A DNA stretch of 64,000 bases from UBA5232 sp035370405 (GCA_035370405.1 DAOOVT010000001.1:9757-73756); one strand, 5' to 3'. Positions 43,603 through 52,123 are shown, counted from the stretch's first letter. Numbers and translations are program-made. Notes: generated by a model not told the origin, from the letters alone.

Positions 43603-43815
43603 TTGTTAGCTAAAGGAAAGTGGATACTCATTTATGATAATGGATATAGATATCTAGTATCAATCGCTGGAGATCATTATGAAAGACTAGAAATCATATC
43701 AGTAATATCGGAAAACAGTGGTATTGCAAGAGATGTTAATACTGGAAAGTATTATGAGTACAATAATGAATCTGGTTCTCTCTTTCTCAAAGAATCATTT
43801 ATCCCATCGGATTAA
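43603..43815 (+). CDS. Small protein of unknown function between rplA and rplJ
   Basis: A 70-residue reading frame starting at TTG with a very strong AAGGAGG site (43591-43597) at good spacing, which is the main support. The protein is mixed alpha/beta with many Tyr and acidic residues; I recognise no family. It lies in a 540-bp insertion between rplA and rplJ, flanked by hairpins on both sides. It could be a regulator of the ribosomal operon or an unrelated inserted gene. Confidence 0.6.
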   Translation: MLAKGKWILIYDNGYRYLVSIAGDHYERLEIISVISENSGIARDVNTGKYYEYNNESGSLFLKESFIPSD

Positions 43816-43834
43816 ACTGTTTTGTAGAGCACTC

Positions 43835-43894
43835 TTAGTGAGTCTAATAAGAAATGTAAATTCATTTTTACTTCTGCCCTATTAGACTCACTAA
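43835..43894. repeat. Long hairpin with 15-bp perfect arms
   Basis: TTAGTGAGTCTAATA (43835-43849) pairs exactly with 43880-43894. The 30-nt loop contains a second weak stem (GTAAA/TTTAC). It lies 20 bp after the small gene and before the rplJ promoter; there is no T-run, so it may be an unusual terminator or a mobile-element remnant. Confidence 0.6.
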
Positions 43895-43912
43895 TAATAT
43901 TCTGTGTATTTG

Positions 43913-43941
43913 TTGATTGATATTAAATCATCTGATATAAT
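43913..43941 (+). promoter_or_regulatory. Promoter of rplJL
   Basis: TTGATT (43913-43918), 17 bp, consensus TATAAT (43936-43941). The predicted start near 43948 produces the L10 leader. Confidence 0.65.
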
Positions 43942-43945
43942 GCAC

Positions 43946-44012
43946 GAGACTTACCGAAGAAATAAGGTACAAAAATAAATCCTTACGAGGCAAGTGTATG
44001 TTCAACTATAAT
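43946..44012 (+). promoter_or_regulatory. L10 leader (autoregulatory mRNA structure)
   Basis: The leader contains GAGACTTACCGAAGAAATAAGG and, after a loop, CCTTACGAGGCAAG, matching the kink-turn and stem of bacterial L10 leaders (CCGAAG paired side and the CC-GAGG side). In other bacteria L10-L12 binds here to repress its own translation. Confidence 0.7.
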
Positions 44013-44029
44013 TATTAACTATAACAAAT

Positions 44030-44551
44030 ATGGCGAAAAGTCACTTACAAAAGGTTGATTTACTAGATAAATATAAACATATCATTCAGAATAAAAAAGG
44101 CTACCTACTAGTCAATTCTGACAAAGTCAATGCTTCTGATGTTGCAAAATTAAAAATACAACTAAAGGAGGCTAATGCTGACTATGCAGTTTTGAAAAAC
44201 ACAGTCTTTAAAATAGCTCTTCAAGAGACTAACCAACCACTGCAAACACAGGAAGTAGATGGACCTACAGCAATCATATATTTTGATGAAGATCCTACTT
44301 CTCCAGCGAAATTAATAAAGCAGATTCAAAAAGAAAAAGGCCTTCTCTCAGCAAAATTTGGTGTATTTGAAAATGAATTCCTTTCAAGTGAAAGAGTTAT
44401 GGAATTAGCAGATATTCCATCGAGAGATGTTCTACTTTCAAGGCTTGCAGGATCTATGAATGCATCATTAACAGGATTTATGAACACAATCACAGGAAAT
44501 ATCAAAGGTCTAACTTTGGTTCTTAAAGGCATTTCTGAAAAAAGTGCTTAA
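44030..44551 (+). CDS. rplJ: 50S ribosomal protein L10
   Basis: A 173-residue protein of the L10 family. The RNA-binding N-terminal part has KGYLLVNSDKVNASDVAKLK and the FVxGPTA-type VDGPTAIIYFDED; the C-terminal helix binds L12 dimers (LTGFMNTITGNIKGL). It is preceded by its own leader and promoter, and followed by rplL after 36 bp. Confidence 0.95.
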   Translation: MAKSHLQKVDLLDKYKHIIQNKKGYLLVNSDKVNASDVAKLKIQLKEANADYAVLKNTVFKIALQETNQPLQTQEVDGPTAIIYFDEDPTSPAKLIKQIQKEKGLLSAKFGVFENEFLSSERVMELADIPSRDVLLSRLAGSMNASLTGFMNTITGNIKGLTLVLKGISEKSA

Positions 44552-44587
44552 TTTAGAAACAATTAATTAACTTAATTCTTTAAAAAT

Positions 44588-44989
44588 ATGGCAGACGAAG
44601 CAAAAACACTACCCGAATTGTCAGAAAATGGCAAAAAGGTTCTCGAAATAGTCGAAAAAATGACTGTTTTAGAACTCTCTGATTTGGTAAAAGTCATGGA
44701 AGACAAATTCGGAGTATCAGCCTCTGCACCTGTTGCTATTGCAGCACCAGTTGAGGCTGCACCTGCTGAAGAGGAGAAAACAATGTTCAACATTCTCCTT
44801 AAAGATGCAGGAGCAAACAAGATTGGAGTCATAAAAGCAGTAAGAGAAGTAACAGAACTCGGCTTAAAAGAGGCAAAAGATCTTGTTGATGCTGCACCTC
44901 AAGTAGTTAAGGAAAATGTCAAGAAAGAGGATGCTGAAGCTATAAAAGCAAAATTTGAAGAAGCAGGAGCAACTGTTGAATTACAGTAA
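44588..44989 (+). CDS. rplL: 50S ribosomal protein L7/L12
   Basis: A 133-residue protein with an N-terminal dimerisation domain (LELSDLVKVMEDKFGVSA), an Ala-rich hinge (about 40-60) and the factor-binding C-terminal domain (ANKIGVIKAVREVTELGLKE, EEAGATVEL). A terminator follows directly; rpoB and rpoC do not. Confidence 0.97.
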   Translation: MADEAKTLPELSENGKKVLEIVEKMTVLELSDLVKVMEDKFGVSASAPVAIAAPVEAAPAEEEKTMFNILLKDAGANKIGVIKAVREVTELGLKEAKDLVDAAPQVVKENVKKEDAEAIKAKFEEAGATVELQ

Positions 44990-45015
44990 GCTACACTACT
45001 CTACTTTAAAGAATG

Positions 45016-45046
45016 AAGGGACTGTTTTTGGACAGTCCTTTTCTTT
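45016..45046 (+). terminator. Rho-independent terminator of rplJL
   Basis: AAGGGACTGT pairs with ACAGTCCTT across a short T/G loop and is followed by TTCTTT. It is the clearest intrinsic terminator in the window and separates rplL from the ligase operon. Confidence 0.85.
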
Positions 45047-45064
45047 ATTAAATACTAATAAACC

Positions 45065-45094
45065 TTGCTTCTTTCATATTCATTGGAATATAAT
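45065..45094 (+). promoter_or_regulatory. Promoter of the 7TM/ATP-grasp operon
   Basis: TTGCTT (45065-45070), 18 bp, consensus TATAAT (45089-45094), giving a leader of about 40 nt. A second weaker -10 (TATAGC) lies almost against the ATG. Confidence 0.5.
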
Positions 45095-45140
45095 TACCTG
45101 TGTGATTTTGATATCTAAAATTATCATCTGATATAGCGAG

Positions 45141-45809
45141 ATGACATATTCCCCATTTACTTCATGGATTCTAGATAATGGTGTCTCTCAACAGACATTA
45201 GAACTTCTAGTATCTATAACTGTTGTTGCAACAATCGTAAGCATATTCAGATACATTTTTGGAGGAAAATCATATGGTATATATTCCCCAATTATTTTAG
45301 CAATAGCATACTCATATACTGGTCTTAAATATGGACTAGCCATAACTGCCGTTGTCATAATAACAACCCTTGTCTCCTACTCGGTACTGAAAAAGATAAG
45401 AATGCATTACATTACAAGAATTGCAATAAATTACTGCCTTCTAGTAATTGCAATTCTCATGCTCATAATAGCTACCTACAAATATGATTTGGGCTTAAAA
45501 AATACATCTATGATATCCCCTCTAGCACTTGTATCCATTGCAACTCTTTCTGATTTCTTTGTAAAACAATTTACCCAAAAATCCTTAAAAACTTCATTCT
45601 CTCCTCTCATAGGAACAATCGTAATAGCATCAATCGGTTGGTACATAATAACTTCTGAGCAAATATCACAGTACATGATTAACAACCTCTGGATAATACC
45701 TCTACTCATATTCATAAATATACTCATAGGACAATTCAAAGAACTTAGAATTAAGGAAATCCTCAGATTTAATTCCATAGTTGGGAACAAGGACAATGCT
45801 CAAAAGTAA
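45141..45809 (+). CDS. 7TM membrane protein (7TM_transglut-like)
   Basis: A 222-residue protein with about seven membrane helices. The segment SIFRYIFGGKSYGIYSPIIL followed by AIAYSYTGLKYGL resembles the 7TM module usually fused to an inactive periplasmic transglutaminase domain and found beside RimK-like ligases. Here the module stands alone, without the transglutaminase part. It is the first gene of the ligase operon; the next gene starts 14 bp inside its end. It may anchor, export or sense the ligase product; that is inference. Confidence 0.75.
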   Translation: MTYSPFTSWILDNGVSQQTLELLVSITVVATIVSIFRYIFGGKSYGIYSPIILAIAYSYTGLKYGLAITAVVIITTLVSYSVLKKIRMHYITRIAINYCLLVIAILMLIIATYKYDLGLKNTSMISPLALVSIATLSDFFVKQFTQKSLKTSFSPLIGTIVIASIGWYIITSEQISQYMINNLWIIPLLIFINILIGQFKELRIKEILRFNSIVGNKDNAQK

Positions 45810-47253
45810 AGGTTACAAAGAAATATTAGGTATCAACAGAAGGAATCAGGAATACATCCGTCCGTATAACTCTGCTAGAGCTAAAAATATTGCAGACAAC
45901 AAAATTCTTACAAAAAAAATACTAACTGAAAATGGAATCTTAACACCTAAAATTTACAAAGTTGTAAAAGACAGAAAACAATTAGAATTTTTGAATTGGG
46001 ATTCACTTCCTAAAAGTTTTGTAATTAAACCTAACAAAGGCACAGGAGGCAATGGCATCATTATATTCTACGGGAAGAAAAAAGGACAAACAGCTTGGAT
46101 AAGACCAAACGGAACTGTAATGTCTAAATATGACATCTCCTTACATATTGCAAATATTCTTGATGGAAGATACTCCATGGGAAATAAAAAAGATACAGCA
46201 ATCATAGAAGAAAGAGTCAAAACAGACCCTTTTCTTAAGCAATATTCATACAAAGGAGTTCCTGATATAAGGGTAATATGCTTCAAAGGAGTACCCATAA
46301 TGGCCATGATACGAATTCCAACTAAAAGATCAAATGGAACTGCAAATCTACATTCTGGAGCAATATGCACTGGTATAGATATAGCTACAGGAATTACCAC
46401 ATATTCTATGCAAATGGATACAAAAAGTATATTTAGTGATGTATATGAAGATATAGAATATACTACAGACCTAGAAGATAATAAAAAGCTCAGTGGTATA
46501 ACTATTCCTGATTGGAACAAAATACTCGAAATAGCTCTAAAGTGCCAAAAGGTTACAAAACTTGGATACATTGGAGTAGACATATCAATAGATGCAGAAA
46601 AAGGTCCTGTTGTTTTTGAATTAAACGCTAGACCAGGATTAGGAATACAAGTCGCCAATAAAGCAGGATTAAGATCTAGACTAGAACTAATAAAAGAGGT
46701 TGATGTAAAAAGTATCAGACACGGTATAAAGATTGCAAAAGATCTTTTTGGTGGAGAAATTGAGGAGAGTATAGAATCAATAAGTGGAAGAAAAGTAGTT
46801 AATATTATTGAAAAGGTAACATTATTTGATAGACAAGCACTTTCTGTCAAAAAGAAAAATAAGAATAATAAACAACCCTCTAAGGTTTTTATGGATACAA
46901 GTATTCTCACATCTAGAATTACAGAAGCAACAGCAAATAGAATTGGTTTCCTTTCAACCACAAAATATTTTAATTCCTTAAACGTTCCTGAAAAATTCAA
47001 TACACTTAAAGATGCTCAGAAGTATATTGATGAAAATATTCAAGCACTGACATTAGAAGAAGGAATAAAGAGGATTGCCAAAATTGCAGATGGCAATGAT
47101 GTGAAGATACGCCCTGTAATAGAAATATCTATGGAAATAGCTGAACAGGTTAGATCTCTCGATGTTATAATCGTCCCAGATTTAGAGTATCCTATATCTA
47201 TGGGAAGAAATGAATTGAAAGGATATTTAATTGATACCACACATACTTTTTAA
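45796..47253 (+). CDS. RimK-related alpha-L-glutamate-ligase-like ATP-grasp fused to a retropepsin-like domain
   Basis: 485 residues. The ATP-grasp domain (about 30-300) shows VIKPNKGTGGNGI, GVPDIRVICFKGVP and the metal/ATP end motif VFELNARPGLGIQ near 275. It matches the RimK-related ligase-like family that pairs with the 7TM module. The C-terminal part (about 360-480) resembles the retropepsin-like zinc-protease family of RimK loci: VFMDTSILTSRI, where active relatives have DTGA, and YPISMGRNELKGYLID, like the family's LLGRNxLKGxxxVD. The two functions are usually separate genes. I use the ATG at 45796, overlapping the previous gene by 14 bp; a TTG 15 nt earlier is less likely. Confidence 0.78.
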   Translation: MLKSKGYKEILGINRRNQEYIRPYNSARAKNIADNKILTKKILTENGILTPKIYKVVKDRKQLEFLNWDSLPKSFVIKPNKGTGGNGIIIFYGKKKGQTAWIRPNGTVMSKYDISLHIANILDGRYSMGNKKDTAIIEERVKTDPFLKQYSYKGVPDIRVICFKGVPIMAMIRIPTKRSNGTANLHSGAICTGIDIATGITTYSMQMDTKSIFSDVYEDIEYTTDLEDNKKLSGITIPDWNKILEIALKCQKVTKLGYIGVDISIDAEKGPVVFELNARPGLGIQVANKAGLRSRLELIKEVDVKSIRHGIKIAKDLFGGEIEESIESISGRKVVNIIEKVTLFDRQALSVKKKNKNNKQPSKVFMDTSILTSRITEATANRIGFLSTTKYFNSLNVPEKFNTLKDAQKYIDENIQALTLEEGIKRIAKIADGNDVKIRPVIEISMEIAEQVRSLDVIIVPDLEYPISMGRNELKGYLIDTTHTF

Positions 47254-47255
47254 AT

Positions 47256-48248
47256 ATGAAGAAATATGAGGAATATTTGAAAGAGTGTGGAAATGTACAT
47301 TTAGCATATTACATTTGGGCTGCTAATAAACTTGGAATTCACTATGAAGTTTTAGTAAAAGGACTCCTTGCACAATTTAGTGATGGAAATGCAATATGGC
47401 ATATAATAAATACAGCTACTCCATTAACAACAACTACGTCAACAACAATATGTAAGAGGAAGAATTTAACTCATATGGTTCTCGAGAGGAATTGTATCGC
47501 TGTCCCAAGACAAAAGACCCTACTCTCTTCCTCCGATGCTGTGAATTTTTTTAATGAATATAAAGATATAGTTATTAAGCCAACACAACAACTTGGAGGA
47601 AAGGGAGTATCTATCCTCCCACAGAGCGAACAAGAAGCATCTGAGGCTTTCGAAAGAGCATCATTAGCCTCTCATTCAAAAACATCTTCCAAAGTTATTG
47701 CAGAGCAATTTGTGCATGGACAAAATTACAGATTTCTAGTTCTAGGGGATAGTGTTATAGCAGTAGCAAGAAGAAAATCAGCCCATGTTATAGGTGATGG
47801 AAAAAGTAATATCAAACAGCTCATAGAACAAACAAACATAATTCGTAAAAATTCTTTGTTAAAGCCTATCATCATAGATGATGAGGTTAATCTAAAGCTA
47901 AAAAGAGATTTCCTATCATTGGACACTGTACCAAAAGCTGGACAAGAAATAATATTAAGATATAACTGCAATTTGACTACAGGAGGAACTACAGAAGAAT
48001 GCATGAGTGAAGTTGACAATTACTATAAGGAAGTTGCTATAAACGCAGTTAAAATAGTAGGTGCAGAATTTGGAGGAGTAGACATTATTGCAAAAGACAT
48101 ATCCTCCATCGGAGAATTTGCTGTAAATGAAATCAACTACAACCCTGGATTAAGACTCCATTACAAAGTTGATAAAGGTAATATTACTGATGTTGCTGTC
48201 CCAATAATGCAGTACATTAGAGATAAATATATAAACTTACCAAAATAG
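47256..48248 (+). CDS. Cyanophycin-synthetase-like ATP-grasp ligase (short)
   Basis: 330 residues, essentially one ATP-grasp domain of the CphA/GshAB type. It has the ATP lid VIKPTQQLGGKGV near 106-118, HGQNYRFLVLGDSVIAVARR, the CphA-typical AHVIGDGKSNIKQLIE near 177, LTTGGTTEE and the metal motif NEINYNPG near 292. It lacks both the CphA N-terminal and Mur-ligase domains. It should form an amide bond with ATP, with a carboxylate on one side; the substrates are unknown. It starts 2 bp after the upstream ligase. Confidence 0.82.
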   Translation: MKKYEEYLKECGNVHLAYYIWAANKLGIHYEVLVKGLLAQFSDGNAIWHIINTATPLTTTTSTTICKRKNLTHMVLERNCIAVPRQKTLLSSSDAVNFFNEYKDIVIKPTQQLGGKGVSILPQSEQEASEAFERASLASHSKTSSKVIAEQFVHGQNYRFLVLGDSVIAVARRKSAHVIGDGKSNIKQLIEQTNIIRKNSLLKPIIIDDEVNLKLKRDFLSLDTVPKAGQEIILRYNCNLTTGGTTEECMSEVDNYYKEVAINAVKIVGAEFGGVDIIAKDISSIGEFAVNEINYNPGLRLHYKVDKGNITDVAVPIMQYIRDKYINLPK

Positions 48249-48255
48249 TACAAAA

Positions 48256-49962
48256 ATGCAAAAAAACACACAAGTACTGCAAGGGTTAAACCTCCTTTCG
48301 ACAACTTCTCTAGTCACAATAAAAATTCAAAACAAAGAAAATGTAGAAAAACTACTAAAACAAATAACCTCCTACCACCCAATATTCATAGATAAATACC
48401 ACTTTGAACAAAATAATCTCTTAATAGAAACCGCTATCCCATTCGTATGGAGAGAAGCATCAACATATATTCAAAAGCTATCGCAGGGAGAGCTATCATA
48501 CAAAGATTGTAAGAAGAAAATAGTAGAAGACATAATAACCCGAAGACTAGCATCTATGTCTACTATTCCTGTTCTCCATTCAGCACACAAACAACAAAAA
48601 GAGATAACTCCAACAATAATCTCCGATTACAACTCCTCGAAGAATAAGGCTACAGAATCTAAAGGATTTAATAGATATTACACATTAGGCTGTGGTAAGG
48701 AATCCCAAGTAATATATTCAATATCCTCTAGCAAAGATTCAAAAACTGCAAAACAAATACAAAGAGACAAATGGAGCACCAATATGCTAATGGAAAGACT
48801 TGGTCTTCCAATACCGAAATGGCAACTAGTAGGAAGCAAGGCTGATATAGACAAAATCTGGGATAGTTACACAAAACCAGTAGTCATAAAACCTACAGGC
48901 CTTGCAGGAGGTAATGGAGTAGTTCTAGGAATCAAAACAAAAGAACAATGCAAAAAAGCATTTGACTTTGCTCAAAAGGCAACAAATACATTTCCAAGAA
49001 GTGCATGGCAGAAAAAAATTATGATACAAGAACAAGTTCAAGGAGAAGATTACAGACTACTAATAGTCGATGGCAAATTTGAAGTAGGTACAAAAAGAAT
49101 TCCAGCATTCGTAACTGGTGATGGAAAAAACAGCATAAAGAAATTAATAGAAGAAGCAAATAAAGATCCAAAAAGAGACCTATCTAACCCATCTCACACA
49201 CTAAAACCAATAATCATTGACGATCCTCTACTAGATTATCTAAAACAACAAAAGCTATCTCTCGAAGAAATCCCTCAAAAGGGACAAAAAATACAACTTA
49301 GAAAAGTTGCAAGCATGAGTCAAGGAGGTATCACTGAAGATGTCACAGACCTTGTTGGAGCAGAAATTAGATACATCGCAGAAAGCATAGCTCAATCAAT
49401 ACATGCATTCACTCTGGGTGTAGATGTACTTTGCAAAGACATCACTAAACCACTCACAAAGGAAAATGGAGCAATACTCGAGGTAAACACTATGCCAGAA
49501 GTATATCTCAACATATTCCCAGTAATAGGAGAAGAAAAAACAAATGTAATAGACACATATGTAGACAAACTTCTTTCTGGAAATAACACTAAAAGAATTG
49601 TAGTTGTAGGGAATCCATCAATAGATATCTCTACAATGTTAAAAAGAAAAACATTCATCTGCTCATACTTAAAACAAGATGACGTCGTCGGAGAATATAG
49701 AGACAAAGAATTAAGAATAAATGGCCTTACAATAAACAAAGAGCTAAAAAAAGAAAAAGCTCTTGAGGCACTAAAAATAAATGCTGCATTAGATGCAATA
49801 ATACTACATCATAGAAATTGGGAAGAAGTAGAAGAAACAGGTTTAGGTTTTGAAAAAATAGACCTATTAATAATTACAAAAGATATGAGAAAAGACAAAA
49901 GATTTAATCAAATTTTGAGATACAGACTAAGAGGACTAATTACAAAGATTAAAATTATTTAA
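48256..49962 (+). CDS. CphA-like ATP-grasp ligase with degenerate Mur-ligase remnant
   Basis: 568 residues. An N-terminal CphA-like domain (about 1-130, VLQGLNLLSTTS resembling CphA LRGPNIWS) is followed by an ATP-grasp domain (VIKPTGLAGGNGV near 210-222, VTGDGKNSIKKLIE, MSQGGITEDVTD, EVNTMPE near 409). The last 110 residues follow the start of the CphA Mur-ligase domain (DAIILHHRNWEEVEETGLGF aligns with CphA AAVLETARGG...GLGF), but the P-loop TGTNGKTTT is replaced by GNPSIDIST near 453 and the rest is missing. Only the ATP-grasp half should be active. It starts 7 bp after the previous ligase. Confidence 0.82.
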   Translation: MQKNTQVLQGLNLLSTTSLVTIKIQNKENVEKLLKQITSYHPIFIDKYHFEQNNLLIETAIPFVWREASTYIQKLSQGELSYKDCKKKIVEDIITRRLASMSTIPVLHSAHKQQKEITPTIISDYNSSKNKATESKGFNRYYTLGCGKESQVIYSISSSKDSKTAKQIQRDKWSTNMLMERLGLPIPKWQLVGSKADIDKIWDSYTKPVVIKPTGLAGGNGVVLGIKTKEQCKKAFDFAQKATNTFPRSAWQKKIMIQEQVQGEDYRLLIVDGKFEVGTKRIPAFVTGDGKNSIKKLIEEANKDPKRDLSNPSHTLKPIIIDDPLLDYLKQQKLSLEEIPQKGQKIQLRKVASMSQGGITEDVTDLVGAEIRYIAESIAQSIHAFTLGVDVLCKDITKPLTKENGAILEVNTMPEVYLNIFPVIGEEKTNVIDTYVDKLLSGNNTKRIVVVGNPSIDISTMLKRKTFICSYLKQDDVVGEYRDKELRINGLTINKELKKEKALEALKINAALDAIILHHRNWEEVEETGLGFEKIDLLIITKDMRKDKRFNQILRYRLRGLITKIKII

Positions 49963-49997
49963 ACAAACATAATTAATTTATTAGGAAATATAAATCT

Positions 49998-50966
49998 ATG
50001 CGATTCTTAATTATTGAAAAAAGACAAAGGATCAATAATAACAGATTCAAAACAGATATACCAACAGGCTCTGAGAGACTAATAGAGGAACTGAAAAAAA
50101 GAAATATAGAATATGATTTCATATACAATGATCAGCTAGAATTCATCTTTAAACCATATACTATGAATATCCTTGCAAATGGGAAAGATATTCTGGAATA
50201 CTCCCATATACTATTCAGAGGACACGCCCTTCACAATGACAAAGAATACCATTTCAAACGATATATCATAGATTATGTTGACAATTACAATAAAAAAAAT
50301 ACAAATAACAAAATTCTTGTACAAAATGCAGATGCAATAAAAAAACTCCCATACTATAACAAGATAGCAATGGCACAACTATGCTATGAAAATAATCTCC
50401 CCTACTTCACCACATATTATAGACCAGATGGAAATTACTCCAATTCACAAAGAAGCATTCTAAATGAATATCCTTTAGTTATAAAGGAATACACAGGAGA
50501 GAATAGAATAGAATTAATTGATGGAGTTGAAAAAATCAAAAAGAATGTCTTCAAGCTTAACAATTTAGATGATTATTCACAACAAGGACTTAAAGATCAA
50601 AACCTAGCTAATTTCTTCATTCAAGAATTTTCCAATGCAGGAGAAGACTACAGGATATTTGTAAAACTTGGAAAAGTTGTCGCTGGATGGAAAAGAAAAA
50701 GCACCAAGAATTTTATAACTGTAAATCAAGGAGAATATGAAATATACAATGAACCCAATGAAGAAATAAAGACTATTGCAGAAAGAATGAGCAATGTCTT
50801 AAACGCTGATTTTGTAGCAGTCGACTTTATGTATATAGGAGACAAACCATATATACAAGAGCTTTCCCTACACCCTGGATACAAAGCTTACGAAACAAAA
50901 GCAAAGGGAACTCCCATAAATATTGCAGAACAAATAATATCGGCTTTTAAAGTCCCACCTTTCTAA
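49998..50966 (+). CDS. RimK-like ATP-grasp ligase
   Basis: A 322-residue ATP-grasp protein, fourth in the row and the most divergent. It has LVIKEYTGENRIEL near 160, SNAGEDYRIFVKLGKVVAGW and the end motif IQELSLHPGYKAYE near 288. It resembles RimK/peptide-ligase types that add amino acids to a protein or peptide. The gene starts 35 bp after the third ligase and overlaps the convergent DUF1704 gene by 20 bp. Confidence 0.75.
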   Translation: MRFLIIEKRQRINNNRFKTDIPTGSERLIEELKKRNIEYDFIYNDQLEFIFKPYTMNILANGKDILEYSHILFRGHALHNDKEYHFKRYIIDYVDNYNKKNTNNKILVQNADAIKKLPYYNKIAMAQLCYENNLPYFTTYYRPDGNYSNSQRSILNEYPLVIKEYTGENRIELIDGVEKIKKNVFKLNNLDDYSQQGLKDQNLANFFIQEFSNAGEDYRIFVKLGKVVAGWKRKSTKNFITVNQGEYEIYNEPNEEIKTIAERMSNVLNADFVAVDFMYIGDKPYIQELSLHPGYKAYETKAKGTPINIAEQIISAFKVPPF

Positions 50967-52107
50967 ACATACTAAGCCACTGATCTTTTGTAGGAACATT
51001 AGATGCTCTTGGAATTAAACCATCTTCTACCCATTCACACTGTTTAATAGAAATTTTCCCAGAATAAAGACTATTGTACAATGATGGATTCTTTGCAATA
51101 CTAGAAGATACTTTTCTAAAACCTCTAAAATACACTATATCTTTTACATATATTCCAGCTTTTGATGTATCAGAAAGCCCTCTTTTCACCCTATACGCAA
51201 CATTAAACGCTGACTGCTTCGGAAATATTCCATGTAAACAGTTATACAATTCTCTAAACGAAAGATTCCCTCCTACATATATCGCATATGTTAAAGCAAC
51301 CTTCCTTTTTAAACTACTTTCAGTCAAAACATTTACATTACTTTCATTCCACGTAGCAAGTCCCTCTTCTGCATCTAAATAGGCTGGTAAATTTGAGTTA
51401 CCTAGAGCAGGAAACCCAGTATTTAGACCATTAACAGTTCTCAAAACATGTGTTCCGACCTCATGAATTAATGTTTTCTTTAACATAAGAGCATCTCTCT
51501 TTATTCCTTCATCAACAAAAATCTCTTTGCTCTTTATCCCTACTCTAACAGAATTCTTTCGAATATTTGATGATTTTTCTACTTTCCAACCATTCAAATT
51601 CAACATCGTAAATATATTTTGAAAAATTCCCAATATCTCATCATACTCATACAATCTTCTATCCTTTGATTTATCTACCTTTACAAGATTGTAACTTTTG
51701 GTATTACCTCTAAGTACTCTACATGAATTTCTAAATAGCTTCCCGCTTGGAAATCCGAATCTTTCAATGGAGATATCTGTAATAGCTTCATTATTCCCAA
51801 CTGAGTTAATAAGATCATTAGCTTGTTTCTTAGATGATATTAATGATATGTAAAAATCAGAAATTCTTGGATCTACATCTATTATTTCCTCTACAGACAG
51901 AAGTTTTCTGAAAATTTCATCATTCCTGTTTCGAACGGTTTTGTATTTAAAAACAGGATTATATGTATCAGATTCAAAAAATTTCTCTTCCTCCTCTTCC
52001 AAATTAATAGGAGTAAGTACAAATGAAGTAGGAATTCTCAATTGACCAAGAAGTACAGATACTTCATCTAGTTTCATTTGTTTTATACTTTTATTCAATA
52101 TTTTCAT
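50947..52107 (-). CDS. DUF1704 (QEGLA-motif) metallopeptidase
   Basis: A 386-residue protein of the DUF1704 family, whose human members (MATCAP) remove C-terminal residues from tubulin. The zinc motif HEVGTH is near 213 and the signature QEGLA is present as EEGLA near 244, with the conserved LRTVNGLNTGFPALG between. Bacterial relatives often stand beside RimK-like ligases, and here it converges on four of them. A carboxypeptidase role is inferred from the family. It follows the second mreB by 16 bp and probably shares its transcript. Confidence 0.82.
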   Translation of the reverse strand: MKILNKSIKQMKLDEVSVLLGQLRIPTSFVLTPINLEEEEEKFFESDTYNPVFKYKTVRNRNDEIFRKLLSVEEIIDVDPRISDFYISLISSKKQANDLINSVGNNEAITDISIERFGFPSGKLFRNSCRVLRGNTKSYNLVKVDKSKDRRLYEYDEILGIFQNIFTMLNLNGWKVEKSSNIRKNSVRVGIKSKEIFVDEGIKRDALMLKKTLIHEVGTHVLRTVNGLNTGFPALGNSNLPAYLDAEEGLATWNESNVNVLTESSLKRKVALTYAIYVGGNLSFRELYNCLHGIFPKQSAFNVAYRVKRGLSDTSKAGIYVKDIVYFRGFRKVSSSIAKNPSLYNSLYSGKISIKQCEWVEDGLIPRASNVPTKDQWLSMFRKVGL

Positions 52108-52123
52108 ATACTATAACTAAACA

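Noticed and set aside
46068..47000. A 310-codon open frame on the minus strand inside the RimK-like ligase gene
   Set aside because: It is antisense to a gene with clear motifs, and its composition is that of a reverse-strand shadow.
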